Below, piece by piece: positions 19,337-27,584 of a stretch of DNA of 64,000 nucleotides. Positions within the stretch are counted from its first letter, which is position 1; every line of letters starts with the position of its first letter. Position numbers and translations under genes: made by a program. The notes under the pieces are model-generated. The model was not told the origin of the DNA. It ran no database searches and was given only the letters and a program-made list of their open reading frames with translations. Origin of the DNA: Kribbella sp. CA-293567 (lineage in GTDB: Bacteria; Actinomycetota; Actinomycetes; Propionibacteriales; Kribbellaceae); assembly GCF_027627575.1 (NCBI RefSeq), contig NZ_CP114065.1, positions 7,192,001 to 7,256,000 on the forward strand. The letters are read 5' to 3'.

Positions 19337-20083
19337 ATGACCGACTCTCCTTTGCGTGCCCTCGTCGCCGACGACGAGGAGCCGGCGCTCGCCGAGCTGG
19401 TCTACCTGTTGTCCCAGGACGCCCGGATCGGCCCGGTCAGGACCGCCTCGAACGGGCCCGAGGCGCTGAAGATCCTGCAGGCCGCCGAGCTGGACGTGGT
19501 GTTCTGCGACATCAAGATGCCCGGCCTGGACGGGCTCGACCTGGCCCGGGTGCTGTCCAACTTCAAGCGCCCGCCGCAGATCGTCTTCGTCACGGCGTAC
19601 GACGAGCACGCGGTGGCCGCCTTCGAGCTGCACGCCACCGACTACGTGATGAAGCCGGTCCGCGCCGAGCGGCTGGCCGAGGCGGTGCGCCGGGTGATCA
19701 ACGCCCGGACCCCCACCGCCGCGCCGCCGCAGGAGGACTCCGAGGACGAGACGATCCCGGTCGAGCTGGCCGGCGTCACCCGGTTCGTGCAACGCTCCAC
19801 CGTCCGGTACGTCGAAGCGCAGGGCGACTACGCCCGGCTGCACACCGGGCAGAACTCGCACCTGGTCCGGATCCCGCTCAGCACCCTGGAGGAGCGCTGG
19901 CGCGAGGCGGGCTTCACCCGGATCCATCGCAGCACCCTGGTCGCGCTCGCCCATGTCGACGAGATGCGCGTCGACGGCGGCCGCTGCGCCGTCCGGGTCG
20001 GCGACGACTGGCTGCCGGTCAGCCGCCGGCACACCCGCGAGCTCCGCGACCTGCTGGTCCGCTCGACCACCTTGCGGGGCTGA
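19337..20083 (+). CDS. LytTR-family response regulator
   Basis: 248 residues. The receiver domain (~7-125) has ALVADDEEPALAEL, phospho-acceptor D58 in VVFCDIKMPGLDG and the conserved VFVTAYDEHA and DYVMKPV. The LytTR DNA-binding domain (~145-245) is seen in VRYVEAQGDYARLHT, FTRIHRSTLVALAHVDEM and LPVSRRHTRELRDLL. It is the partner of the upstream LytS-type kinase and likely activates the DUF485/symporter genes that follow; a matching LytTR direct repeat lies at 22038-22067. ATG at 19337 is used because the receiver starts right after it. Confidence 0.94.
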   Translation: MTDSPLRALVADDEEPALAELVYLLSQDARIGPVRTASNGPEALKILQAAELDVVFCDIKMPGLDGLDLARVLSNFKRPPQIVFVTAYDEHAVAAFELHATDYVMKPVRAERLAEAVRRVINARTPTAAPPQEDSEDETIPVELAGVTRFVQRSTVRYVEAQGDYARLHTGQNSHLVRIPLSTLEERWREAGFTRIHRSTLVALAHVDEMRVDGGRCAVRVGDDWLPVSRRHTRELRDLLVRSTTLRG

Positions 20084-20084
20084 G

Positions 20085-20465
20085 ATGAGTACGCCGGAGC
20101 CACCGCGGCGGGTTCGCGTCACGAGCCCAAGGACGAGCGCGGCCCGGCGTACCACCGCGCACGCCGGCACCCGGGAGATCGACGAGCAGACCCGGGTCGG
20201 CGAGGTCTACATGAATTCGCTGATCCAGTCGCAGCTGCGGCTCGCGCTCGCGGTGATCGGCAGCGCCGCGGTCTTCCTCGGCGGCCTGCCCCTGCTCTTC
20301 GTCCTCGTCCCGGCCACCCGCACCCTCTCCGTCTTCGGCCTCCCCCTGCCCTGGCTGCTGCTCGGCGTCGCCGTCTATCCGGTCGTCTATGTTGCCGCCC
20401 GCATCTACGTCCGGCAGGCCGAGCGGATCGAAGCCGAGTTCACCGAGTTCGTCGGGCGTAAATAG
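20085..20465 (+). CDS. DUF485-like small membrane protein (symporter partner 1)
   Basis: 126 residues with an N-terminal polar region rich in Arg and Thr, then two hydrophobic helices (LALAVIGSAAVFLGGLPLLF and PWLLLGVAVYPVVYVAARIY) and a charged end RQAERIEAEFTEFVGRK. This is the layout of DUF485 proteins that sit beside sodium:solute symporters. It starts one base after the response regulator stop and ends directly before the symporter ATG, so the genes form one operon. The N-terminal ~40 residues are an extension compared with short DUF485 proteins. Confidence 0.78.
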   Translation: MSTPEPPRRVRVTSPRTSAARRTTAHAGTREIDEQTRVGEVYMNSLIQSQLRLALAVIGSAAVFLGGLPLLFVLVPATRTLSVFGLPLPWLLLGVAVYPVVYVAARIYVRQAERIEAEFTEFVGRK

Positions 20466-22013
20466 ATGAACTCGGCGATGAGCTTGACCGCGATCGGGTT
20501 GGTGATCGCGGCGACCATCGGGATCGGTCTGTTCGGACTGCGGATCTCCCGCACCACCAGCGATTTCTACGTCGCCAGCCGGGCGGTCAGCCCACGCTGG
20601 AACGCCTCCGCGATCAGCGGCGAGTACTTGTCGGCGGCATCTTTCCTCGGTATCGCCGGCCTGGTGCTGGTGAACGGCGCCGACATGCTGTGGTTCTCGG
20701 TCGGCTACACCGCGGGCTATCTGATGCTGCTGGTACTGATCGCCGCGCCCCTGCGGCGTTCTGGTGCCTACACCCTGCCGGACTTCGCCGAGACCCGCTT
20801 CGAGTCCGCCGTCGTACGGCGAATCTGTTCCTGCCTCGTCGTCGGAATCGGCACTCTCTACCTGCTGCCCCAGTTGCGCGGCGCCGGGCTGACCGTCCAC
20901 ACGGTGACCGGCGCACCGCCCGCGATGGGAGCAGCGCTGGTCGCGGTGATCGTGGTGATCAACGTCGCCGCCGGCGGAATGCGCTCGATCACCTTCGTGC
21001 AGGCCTTCCAGTACTGGCTCAAGCTCTTCGCGCTGGCCGCCCCGATCTTCGTCATCCTGGTCGCCTGGCGTTCGTCCGGCCACCCGATCGGCGTCCTGGA
21101 GTCCCTGCAGGGCGCGGGGGCCGAGTGGGCCGAGCCGTTGTCGACAGCGGGGGGCCGCGACCACCCCCTCTACGCCACCTATTCGTTGCTCTTGGCCCTT
21201 TGTTTCGGCACCATGGGCCTGCCGCACGTGCTGGTCCGGTTCTACACCAACCCCGACGGCCGCGCGGCCCGGCGTACGACGGTCGTGGTGCTCGCGCTGC
21301 TCAGCGCGTTCTACCTCTTCCCGCCCCTGTACGCGATCCTGGGCCGCAGCTTCGCCCCCGAACTGATCGGCAGCGGCGCGGAGACCGTGGTCCTCCAACT
21401 GCCCGGCCGCATCTTCCCCGGCACGGTCGGCGATCTCCTCGGCGCGCTGGTCGCCGCCGGAGCCTTCGCGGCGTTCCTGTCCACCTCCTCCGGCCTGACC
21501 GTCGCGATCGCCGGGGTGATCGACCAGGACCTGCTGCGCAACCGGCTGCACCGCCTGACCGGCGGCGACTACCTGGCCGTCAACAGCTTCCGGATCGCCG
21601 CCCTGCTGGCCATCGCGATCCCGTACCTGTTCTTCAACCTGACCGGAGCGTTGAGCCTGGCCGACACGGTCGGCCTGGCCTTCGCCGTGGCCGCCTCGAC
21701 CTTCTGCCCACTGCTGGTGCTGGGGATCTGGTGGCGCAGGATGTCGGTCGTCGGCGCCGCGGCCGGCCTGGTGGTCGGCGGAGTGGCCGCGATCGCCGCG
21801 GTCCTGATCAACGTGATCGATCCGCCGCGGTCCGGCTGGCCCAAGGCGCTGATCGCCCAGCCCGCCGCCTGGACCATGCCGCTGGCCTTTCTCACCGTGA
21901 TCGTGGTCTCCAAGCTCACCCCGCGCAAGATCCCCCGCGGCACCGCCCGCAGCATGGTCCGCCTGCACACCCCCGAAGCCGTCGACGTCGACCGGGGACT
22001 GCCACCGGGCTGA
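20466..22013 (+). CDS. Sodium:solute symporter, cation/acetate (ActP-like) type 1
   Basis: 515-residue inner-membrane transporter of the SSS family with about 13 hydrophobic segments. Landmarks are SRTTSDFYVASRAVSPRWNA, then AISGEYLSAASFLGIAGLV and GLPHVLVRFYTNPDGRAARR, which match acetate/pyruvate-type members. It couples Na+ or H+ flow to uptake of a short monocarboxylate. The ATG follows directly after the DUF485 stop (TAG-ATG), so translation is coupled. It is distinctly diverged from the second symporter downstream and may have another substrate. Confidence 0.9.
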   Translation: MNSAMSLTAIGLVIAATIGIGLFGLRISRTTSDFYVASRAVSPRWNASAISGEYLSAASFLGIAGLVLVNGADMLWFSVGYTAGYLMLLVLIAAPLRRSGAYTLPDFAETRFESAVVRRICSCLVVGIGTLYLLPQLRGAGLTVHTVTGAPPAMGAALVAVIVVINVAAGGMRSITFVQAFQYWLKLFALAAPIFVILVAWRSSGHPIGVLESLQGAGAEWAEPLSTAGGRDHPLYATYSLLLALCFGTMGLPHVLVRFYTNPDGRAARRTTVVVLALLSAFYLFPPLYAILGRSFAPELIGSGAETVVLQLPGRIFPGTVGDLLGALVAAGAFAAFLSTSSGLTVAIAGVIDQDLLRNRLHRLTGGDYLAVNSFRIAALLAIAIPYLFFNLTGALSLADTVGLAFAVAASTFCPLLVLGIWWRRMSVVGAAAGLVVGGVAAIAAVLINVIDPPRSGWPKALIAQPAAWTMPLAFLTVIVVSKLTPRKIPRGTARSMVRLHTPEAVDVDRGLPPG

Positions 22014-22037
22014 ACCGGTTCGCAGGCCCGGCGGGCG

Positions 22038-22067
22038 ACCGTTCGTCGTACGGTTCCGACCGTTCAC
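22038..22067 (+). promoter_or_regulatory. Candidate LytTR response-regulator binding site
   Basis: Two direct repeats, ACCGTTCGT (22038-22046) and ACCGTTCAC (22059-22067), are 21 bp apart start to start. The LytTR consensus is a pair of 9-mers [TA][AC][CA]GTTN[AG][TG] about two helical turns apart. The first matches at all nine positions, the second at eight. A third half-similar copy (ACGGTTC, 22050) lies between. The site is 155 bp before the second DUF485 gene, and a LytTR regulator is encoded nearby. Confidence 0.55.
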
Positions 22068-22221
22068 CGTGGCCGGGTTCACCGCCGGTCGAGAGGTGGG
22101 CGCCGCTGGGCGCTCGATGCTGTCCGGTGCTGTCGGCGCGACAGTGACCTGGACCACAGTACGGACCAGCAACCCTGCGTGCCGGTTTCCGCCCGGCCTG
22201 ATCCTGTCTGGAGGTCCCGCG

Positions 22222-22566
22222 ATGAGCGATACCAGCCGCGCGGCCGGCGATCCGGAACTGACGACGTACCGAGACGTCCAGCTGTCACCGGACTTCTCCG
22301 AACTGCGTCGCCGGTTCCGGCGCTTCGTTTTCCCGATGACCGGCCTGTTCCTGGCCTGGTACTTCCTCTACGTCCTGCTCGCCGACTACGCGCCCGGCTT
22401 CATGTCGCACAAGGTGGCCGGCAACATCAACATCGCGCTGATCATGGGGCTGGGTCAGTTCGTCTCCACCTTCGCGATCACCCTGCTCTACGTCCGCTGG
22501 GCCGACCAGAAGTTCGACCCGGATGCCAAGAACCTGCGGGAGCAGATCGAGGGAGAGACCCCGTGA
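22222..22566 (+). CDS. DUF485 family membrane protein (symporter partner 2)
   Basis: 114 residues: an N-terminal soluble part (YRDVQLSPDFSELRRRFRRF) and two membrane helices, FVFPMTGLFLAWYFLYVLLA and INIALIMGLGQFVSTFAITL, then YVRWADQKFDPDAKNLREQI. This is a canonical DUF485 protein. Members are almost always encoded beside acetate-type symporters and are thought to assist them. A GGAGG box is 7 bases before the ATG. Its TGA overlaps the symporter GTG (GTGA). Confidence 0.93.
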   Translation: MSDTSRAAGDPELTTYRDVQLSPDFSELRRRFRRFVFPMTGLFLAWYFLYVLLADYAPGFMSHKVAGNINIALIMGLGQFVSTFAITLLYVRWADQKFDPDAKNLREQIEGETP

Positions 22567-24209
22567 GCGCGCCACTATTGTTGCCGCAAGCAACCACTGT
22601 CGGTGACCCCAAGGTCAACATCGCGATCTTCGCGCTGTTCGTGGTGGCCACCCTGGCGATCGTCATCCGGGCCTCCCGCAACAACAAGAGCGCGGCCGAC
22701 TTCTACGCCGGTGGCCGCTCCTTCACCGGTCCGCAGAACGGCATCGCGATCGCCGGCGACTACCTGTCCGCCGCGTCGTTCCTCGGTATCGCCGGCGCCA
22801 TCGCGCTGAACGGCTACGACGGCTTCCTGTACTCGATCGGCTTCCTGGTCGCCTGGCTGGTCGCCCTGCTGCTGGTCGCCGAACTGCTGCGCAACACCGG
22901 CCGGTTCACGATGGCCGACGTGCTGTCCTTCCGGCTCAAGCAGCGCCCGGTCCGGATGGCCGCGGCCATCTCGACCCTGGGTGTCTGCTTCTTCTACCTG
23001 CTGGCCCAGATGGCCGGTGCGGGTGGTCTGGTGGCGCTGCTGCTGGGCATCGACAACCGGGCCGGCCAGAGCCTGGTGATCGCCGTCGTCGGCATCATCA
23101 TGATCACCTACGTGCTGGTCGGTGGCATGAAGGGCACCACCTGGGTGCAGATCGTCAAGGCGGTCCTGCTGGTGATCGGCGCCGGCATCATGACGCTGTG
23201 GGTGCTGGCGAAGTACACCTTCAACCTGTCCAGCCTGCTGGGCGCCGCTGTCGACAAGAGCCCGGCCGTGGGCGAGAAGATTCTCAACCCGGGCCTGCAG
23301 TACGGCGCAACGGGGATCAGCAAGCTCGACTTCATCTCGCTCGGCCTGGCCCTGGTGCTCGGTACGGCGGGGCTGCCGCACGTCCTGATGCGCTTCTACA
23401 CCGTGCCGAACTCGCGCGAGGCCCGTCGCAGCGTGAGCTGGGCGATCTGGATCATCGGCATCTTCTACCTGTTCACCCTCGTCCTCGGGTACGGCGCCGC
23501 CGCGCTGGTCGGCCCCGACGCGATCCGGGCGGCCCCGGGCAAGGCGAACTCGGCCGCGCCACTGCTGGCCTACGAACTCGGCGGCGAGATCCTGCTGGGC
23601 GTGATCTCGGCGGTCGCCTTCGCCACCATCCTCGCGGTGGTGGCCGGTCTGACCATCACCGCGAGCGCGTCGTTCGCCCACGACATCTACGGCCAGGTGA
23701 TCAAGAAGGGCCAGGTCAGCGGCGACGGCGAGGTCCGGGTGGCCCGGATCACCGTGCTGGTGATCGGCGCGGTCGCGATCATCGGCGGCATCTTCGCCAA
23801 CGGCCAGAACATCGCGTTCCTGGTGGCGCTCGCCTTCGCGGTGGCCGCCAGCGCCAACCTGCCGACCATCCTGTACTCGCTGTTCTGGCGGCGCTTCAAC
23901 ACCCGCGGCGCGCTGTGGAGCATCTACGGCGGCCTCGGCTCGGCGATCTTCCTGATCATCTTCAGCCCGGTCGTCTCGGGCAAGGTCGACGCCAAGACCG
24001 GCGCCAGCCTGTCGATGATCACCGACACCGGGATCGACTTCCACTGGTTCCCGCTGGACAACCCCGGCATCGTCTCGATCCCGCTGGCGTTCGTGCTCGG
24101 CATCGTCGGAACGCTGACCAGCAAGGAAGGCACCAACGTCGACAAGTTCGCCGAGATGGAGGTCCGCTCCCTCACCGGCGCGGGCGCCGAGAAGGCGTCC
24201 GAGCACTGA
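22563..24209 (+). CDS. Sodium:solute symporter, cation/acetate (ActP-like) type 2
   Basis: 548 residues, ~13 membrane helices. Diagnostic stretches are RNNKSAADFYAGGRSFTGPQ, then AIAGDYLSAASFLGIAGAIA, GLPHVLMRFYTVPNSREARR and ASASFAHDIYGQVIKKGQ, close to ActP and MctC of actinobacteria. It imports acetate and possibly propionate or pyruvate. Start is GTG at 22563, overlapping the DUF485 stop. A hairpin pair follows the stop codon. The gene pair duplicates the upstream pair (20085-22013), and is probably under control of the LytS/LytTR system. Confidence 0.94.
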   Translation: MSAPLLLPQATTVGDPKVNIAIFALFVVATLAIVIRASRNNKSAADFYAGGRSFTGPQNGIAIAGDYLSAASFLGIAGAIALNGYDGFLYSIGFLVAWLVALLLVAELLRNTGRFTMADVLSFRLKQRPVRMAAAISTLGVCFFYLLAQMAGAGGLVALLLGIDNRAGQSLVIAVVGIIMITYVLVGGMKGTTWVQIVKAVLLVIGAGIMTLWVLAKYTFNLSSLLGAAVDKSPAVGEKILNPGLQYGATGISKLDFISLGLALVLGTAGLPHVLMRFYTVPNSREARRSVSWAIWIIGIFYLFTLVLGYGAAALVGPDAIRAAPGKANSAAPLLAYELGGEILLGVISAVAFATILAVVAGLTITASASFAHDIYGQVIKKGQVSGDGEVRVARITVLVIGAVAIIGGIFANGQNIAFLVALAFAVAASANLPTILYSLFWRRFNTRGALWSIYGGLGSAIFLIIFSPVVSGKVDAKTGASLSMITDTGIDFHWFPLDNPGIVSIPLAFVLGIVGTLTSKEGTNVDKFAEMEVRSLTGAGAEKASEH

Positions 24210-24227
24210 TCGGCACCCCTCCGAGAC

Positions 24228-24271
24228 CTGTCAGGCAGGCCCTGCGCACCACTGGCGAACCTGCCTGACAG
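24228..24271 (+). terminator. Hairpin after second symporter gene
   Basis: Perfect 12-bp arms CTGTCAGGCAGG (24228-24239) and CCTGCCTGACAG (24260-24271), 19 bp after the stop codon. Confidence 0.65.
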
Positions 24272-24285
24272 CTTCACCCCGAGAC

Positions 24286-24314
24286 GGGGGACCCGGCAGC
24301 CGGCCGGGTCCCCC
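24286..24314. terminator. GC-rich hairpin between convergent genes
   Basis: Perfect 12-bp arms GGGGGACCCGGC (24286-24297) and GCCGGGTCCCCC (24303-24314) with a 5-nt loop and a T-rich stretch (GATTCTCATTT) after it on the plus strand. It lies between the convergent symporter and CYTH-CHAD genes and may terminate both. Confidence 0.75.
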
Positions 24315-24319
24315 GATTC

Positions 24320-25801
24320 TCATTTGAGGGTCGGCCACAGCTCCAGGAAGGCGAGCCGGGAGGCCTCACCGCGCTGCTCCTCGGCCGCGTGCAGGCGGCC
24401 GAACGTGAAGGCGTTGCCGCCGTCCAGATACACCTGGACCGCGAGGTCGCGCAGCAGGTTACGCGCCACCACGCTGTCCTGGTGGTCGCCCAGCACCTCC
24501 TGTACCTCCTTCGCCCGCGTGACCAGCCCGTCGGCCTGGTCATCCAGCGCGGGGATCGCCGACTCGGCGGCGTACCGGAGTCGCTTGGAGGCCTTGCGGA
24601 CCTCGTGCAGCTCGTGGTCGCGGGTGGCGGCGTCCTCGGCGTTCTCCATCCGGCGGACCGCCTTGCTCATCCGCTTCCAGTCATGATCCAGCAGCTCGGG
24701 CAGCTGCTTGGTGGCCTTGCGCGTCTCGCCGACCAGCGGCGGGTCGACGAGCAGCTCGTCCAGCGCGTCCAGCAGGCGGAAGTACCGCTCGCTCTCCAGC
24801 GCGGCCAGTGCCTTGACCCGGCCGGACTTGTAGACCGACCGCAGATGCGTGTCGATGAAGCCACCGACCTTGCCCATCACCAGCTCGACCGGCTGCGCGT
24901 CGACCGCCGTACTGAAGTGCTCGCGCAGTACTTCGGCGTCACGCGCGTCGCCCAGCTCGCCGGCGAGCCATTTCAGCTCGGCGCGGAGCTCGTCGCCCGC
25001 AGCACGGTCGACCACCGGCCGGTACGTCGCCAGCGCGGATCGCAGCCGGCGGGTCGCCACCCGCATCTTGTGGACCGAGTCAGCCAGGTCACGCCGTACC
25101 TCGGGGTCGCGCTGCTGGATCGCCTTGACCTGCTCTGCGGCGTAGAGGCGGAACAGGTCGGCCGTCGACGGCTTCTTCGGCAGCTCCCACTTCTCCCGCA
25201 CCGGCACCCGGTCACCGAGCGCCCGCGCGAGCTTGCTCGGCCCCGAGGCCGGCTCGGCGCCCGCGGCACGCAGTACGGGTTCGGTGGCTTCGAGCAACGA
25301 CATGTCACCGTTGACGAGCTCGGCCTCCCACTCGCGCCAGGTCTGCGACTCGCCGTCGACCGTCGCGGTGACCTGGTCGTCGGCGATCTCGGCGAGCACC
25401 TCGCCGTCGGCGTCCAGCAGCCGGTGCACGATCCGCCGGGTCGCCAGGGTCACCACCGGCACCAGCTCCCGGTCGCGAACGTGCACGCGGATACTCCGGA
25501 CCACCTGGAGCGGCACCTTGTGCACCGACTTGCTGAGCGGATGCTGGATCTCCAGCCGCTCACCCGACGACACCGGCAGCTTCACGTGCCAGCCGTCGTC
25601 CTCACCGCCCGTCCGGCGCCGCAGCGTCACCTTGGCCGCGGCCAGGTCGAGGGCGACGGTGTCGAAGTACACGGCCTCGAGGTGCAGCTCGATCGGCTGG
25701 GCGACGCTCGCCACCCCGGGCAGTTCGTGCAACGCGGGCAGCATCGCGTGTTCGTCGACGTCGTACTTGGTCTCGATCTCGAGTTGCTCAGTCGGCGACA
25801 T
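24320..25801 (-). CDS. CYTH and CHAD domain protein
   Basis: 493 residues. The N-terminal ~200 residues are a CYTH (triphosphate tunnel) domain with the ExExK motif in LEIETKYDVDE and basic strands such as KVTLRRRTGG and WHVKLPVSSGERLEI. The C-terminal ~270 residues are a CHAD helical domain with histidines in DSVHKMRVATRRLRSAL and HELHEVRKASKRLRYAAE. CHAD domains bind inorganic polyphosphate, and CYTH domains act on triphosphates. The protein is likely linked to polyphosphate metabolism; the exact reaction is unknown. Cytosolic; convergent with the symporter and divergent from the MocR gene. Confidence 0.92.
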   Translation of the reverse strand: MSPTEQLEIETKYDVDEHAMLPALHELPGVASVAQPIELHLEAVYFDTVALDLAAAKVTLRRRTGGEDDGWHVKLPVSSGERLEIQHPLSKSVHKVPLQVVRSIRVHVRDRELVPVVTLATRRIVHRLLDADGEVLAEIADDQVTATVDGESQTWREWEAELVNGDMSLLEATEPVLRAAGAEPASGPSKLARALGDRVPVREKWELPKKPSTADLFRLYAAEQVKAIQQRDPEVRRDLADSVHKMRVATRRLRSALATYRPVVDRAAGDELRAELKWLAGELGDARDAEVLREHFSTAVDAQPVELVMGKVGGFIDTHLRSVYKSGRVKALAALESERYFRLLDALDELLVDPPLVGETRKATKQLPELLDHDWKRMSKAVRRMENAEDAATRDHELHEVRKASKRLRYAAESAIPALDDQADGLVTRAKEVQEVLGDHQDSVVARNLLRDLAVQVYLDGGNAFTFGRLHAAEEQRGEASRLAFLELWPTLK

Positions 25802-25882
25802 GCCTCTTGTTTACCAGTCCGGGGCAATTCGGCGTACTCGATCCTGGGTCACGGCTGCCGTCGGTGCGGTGACAATGGTCCG

Positions 25883-27433
25883 GTGAGCCGATCCGAACCA
25901 GGTGCCGACGGGAGAGCCGAAACCGCAGGCACGGACTTTCTCCAGCTGCGACCGGAAGAAGCCCCGGCCGGCGGGCTGGCCGAGTGGCTGGCCGGAGAGT
26001 TCCGGGCGGCGATCGCGGACGGCCGGCTCCCCCTCGGCAGCCGCCTCCCGGCGACACGTCAGCTCGCCGCGGAACTCCAGGTGTCCCGCGGAGTGGTGAC
26101 CGAGGCCTACCAGCGCCTCAGCGAGGACGGCCACGTCACCGGCCGAGGACGGGCCGGGACGATCGTCGTCGCGACACCGATCGGGACCACCCGATCAGGC
26201 TCGGCGGGCAGCGGCGGATCGCCGAACCGGGCACCCAGCGCCGATGGCCGACCCAATACGCGACAGCGCCGCGAGCCGGCGCCGCTCCGGCCGCTGCCTG
26301 CGCTGGACGCACCGGGCCAGGAGATCTTCGACGCGATGCGGGCGGCCGAGGCGCGAATCGACCTGACTCCCGGCGTACCGGATCTGGCTGCGTTTCCTCG
26401 CGCCGCCTGGCTCAGGGCAGAACGTGCCGTCCTGAGCGACCTGTCGGCCTCGGCCTTCGGCTACGGAGACCCAGCCGGTACGCCGGCCCTGCGGCTGGCC
26501 GTCGCGAACTGGCTCGCCCGCAACCGCGGCATCAAGGCCGACCCCGCCGACTTGATCATCGTCGCCGGAGTCTCGCAGGCCCTGGCCCTGATCGCGCAGG
26601 TCTTCACCCGAGCGGGGATCACCGAACTGGCCGTCGAGGACCCCGGCTCGCTGGGCACCCGTCAGCACCTGCAGCTCTGGGGCATGCGCACCCCTCCCGT
26701 CGCGGTCGACGCCGACGGCCTACGGATCGACGTACTGCGAGGCAGCGGTGCACCCGCCGTCCTGGTCACTCCTGCCCATCAGTTCCCCACCGGCGTCGTG
26801 CTGGGCGGAGAACGCCGTCGCGAACTGATGCAGTGGGCAACCGATGGCGGGCTGATCGTCGAAGACGACTACGACGCCGAGCACCGCTACGACCGGCCGC
26901 CGGTGCCGGCCCTCCGGGCCATGCTCACCGAGCAGGTGATCTACACCGGCAGCATCTCCAAACTGCTCGCCCCGGCGCTGCGGATCGGCTGGATGCTGCC
27001 GCCACCGCGCTTCCATCGCGATCTGGTCGCCGCGAAACGCCAGGCAGATCTCGGCAACGCCGGCCTGCCGCAGCTGACCGTCGCCCACCTGATGAAGTCC
27101 GGCGACCTCGAACGCCAGCTCCGCTTCGTCCGCCGTCGCCACCGGGCCCGCCGCGACGCGATGATCACCGCGATCGCCAATCATTTGCCGACAGCAACGG
27201 TTCATGGAGCTGCCGCCGGCTTGCACCTCACCATCACCTTCGACGAGGCGAACCTGTCCGACCTGGACCTCGTCACCGCGGCCCTGGAGCTGGGGGTCAA
27301 GACCCAGCCCTTGTCCTGGCACTGTCAGCGGCCACTGCAGCCTGGCCTGGTCCTCGGCTACGCCGCCCGCACACCCACCGAGGTCGCCGCGGCCGTCGCC
27401 ACCATCGGCGAAGCCCTGGCAACCCTGTCCTGA
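25883..27433 (+). CDS. MocR/PdxR-type PLP-dependent transcriptional regulator
   Basis: 516 residues. An N-terminal GntR winged helix (~25-95) shows DGRLPLGSRLPATRQLAAEL and VSRGVVTEAYQRLSEDGHVT. A variable linker leads to a fold-type I aminotransferase domain with DPAGTPALRLAVANWLARNR, VEDDYDAEHRYD and the PLP lysine in GSISKLLAPALRIGWML. Such regulators sense PLP or amines and often control pyridoxine, GABA or amino-acid genes. The true start is the GTG at 25883; the frame upstream is antisense to the CYTH-CHAD gene. No obvious target gene is adjacent except possibly itself. Confidence 0.92.
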   Translation: MSRSEPGADGRAETAGTDFLQLRPEEAPAGGLAEWLAGEFRAAIADGRLPLGSRLPATRQLAAELQVSRGVVTEAYQRLSEDGHVTGRGRAGTIVVATPIGTTRSGSAGSGGSPNRAPSADGRPNTRQRREPAPLRPLPALDAPGQEIFDAMRAAEARIDLTPGVPDLAAFPRAAWLRAERAVLSDLSASAFGYGDPAGTPALRLAVANWLARNRGIKADPADLIIVAGVSQALALIAQVFTRAGITELAVEDPGSLGTRQHLQLWGMRTPPVAVDADGLRIDVLRGSGAPAVLVTPAHQFPTGVVLGGERRRELMQWATDGGLIVEDDYDAEHRYDRPPVPALRAMLTEQVIYTGSISKLLAPALRIGWMLPPPRFHRDLVAAKRQADLGNAGLPQLTVAHLMKSGDLERQLRFVRRRHRARRDAMITAIANHLPTATVHGAAAGLHLTITFDEANLSDLDLVTAALELGVKTQPLSWHCQRPLQPGLVLGYAARTPTEVAAAVATIGEALATLS

Positions 27434-27458
27434 CCATCAGCAATCAACGGCCGACTGA

Positions 27459-27554
27459 ACACAACGACAGGCAGTAGTCCTGCTGCTGCGTTCTCCGCCC
27501 GCCTGCTGCTGCCTGCGCCAAGCCTTCGGAGGCAACTACTGCCTGTCGTTGTGT
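27459..27554. repeat. 96-bp palindromic-end element, copy 1
   Basis: Perfect 20-bp inverted ends (ACACAACGACAGGCAGTAGT at 27459-27478 and its reverse complement at 27535-27554) enclose a 56-nt core. A second element with the same ends (one base different) and the same 96-bp length lies at 43921-44016, but its core differs. Here it sits between the convergent MocR and ABC ATPase genes. It looks like a REP/MITE-type dispersed palindrome and could also act as a terminator. Confidence 0.8.
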
Positions 27555-27584
27555 ACGGGCCGGCCCGCCTGCGCTGCCCGTTGT

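Noticed and set aside
20019-22172. 717-codon minus-strand frame antisense to the first symporter
   Set aside because: No recognisable domain, extreme Gln/Gly/Asp bias, and covers a clear SSS transporter on the plus strand.
24389-25882. Upstream extension of the MocR-type regulator gene
   Set aside because: The extension is antisense to the CYTH-CHAD gene; the GntR domain begins soon after the GTG at 25883.
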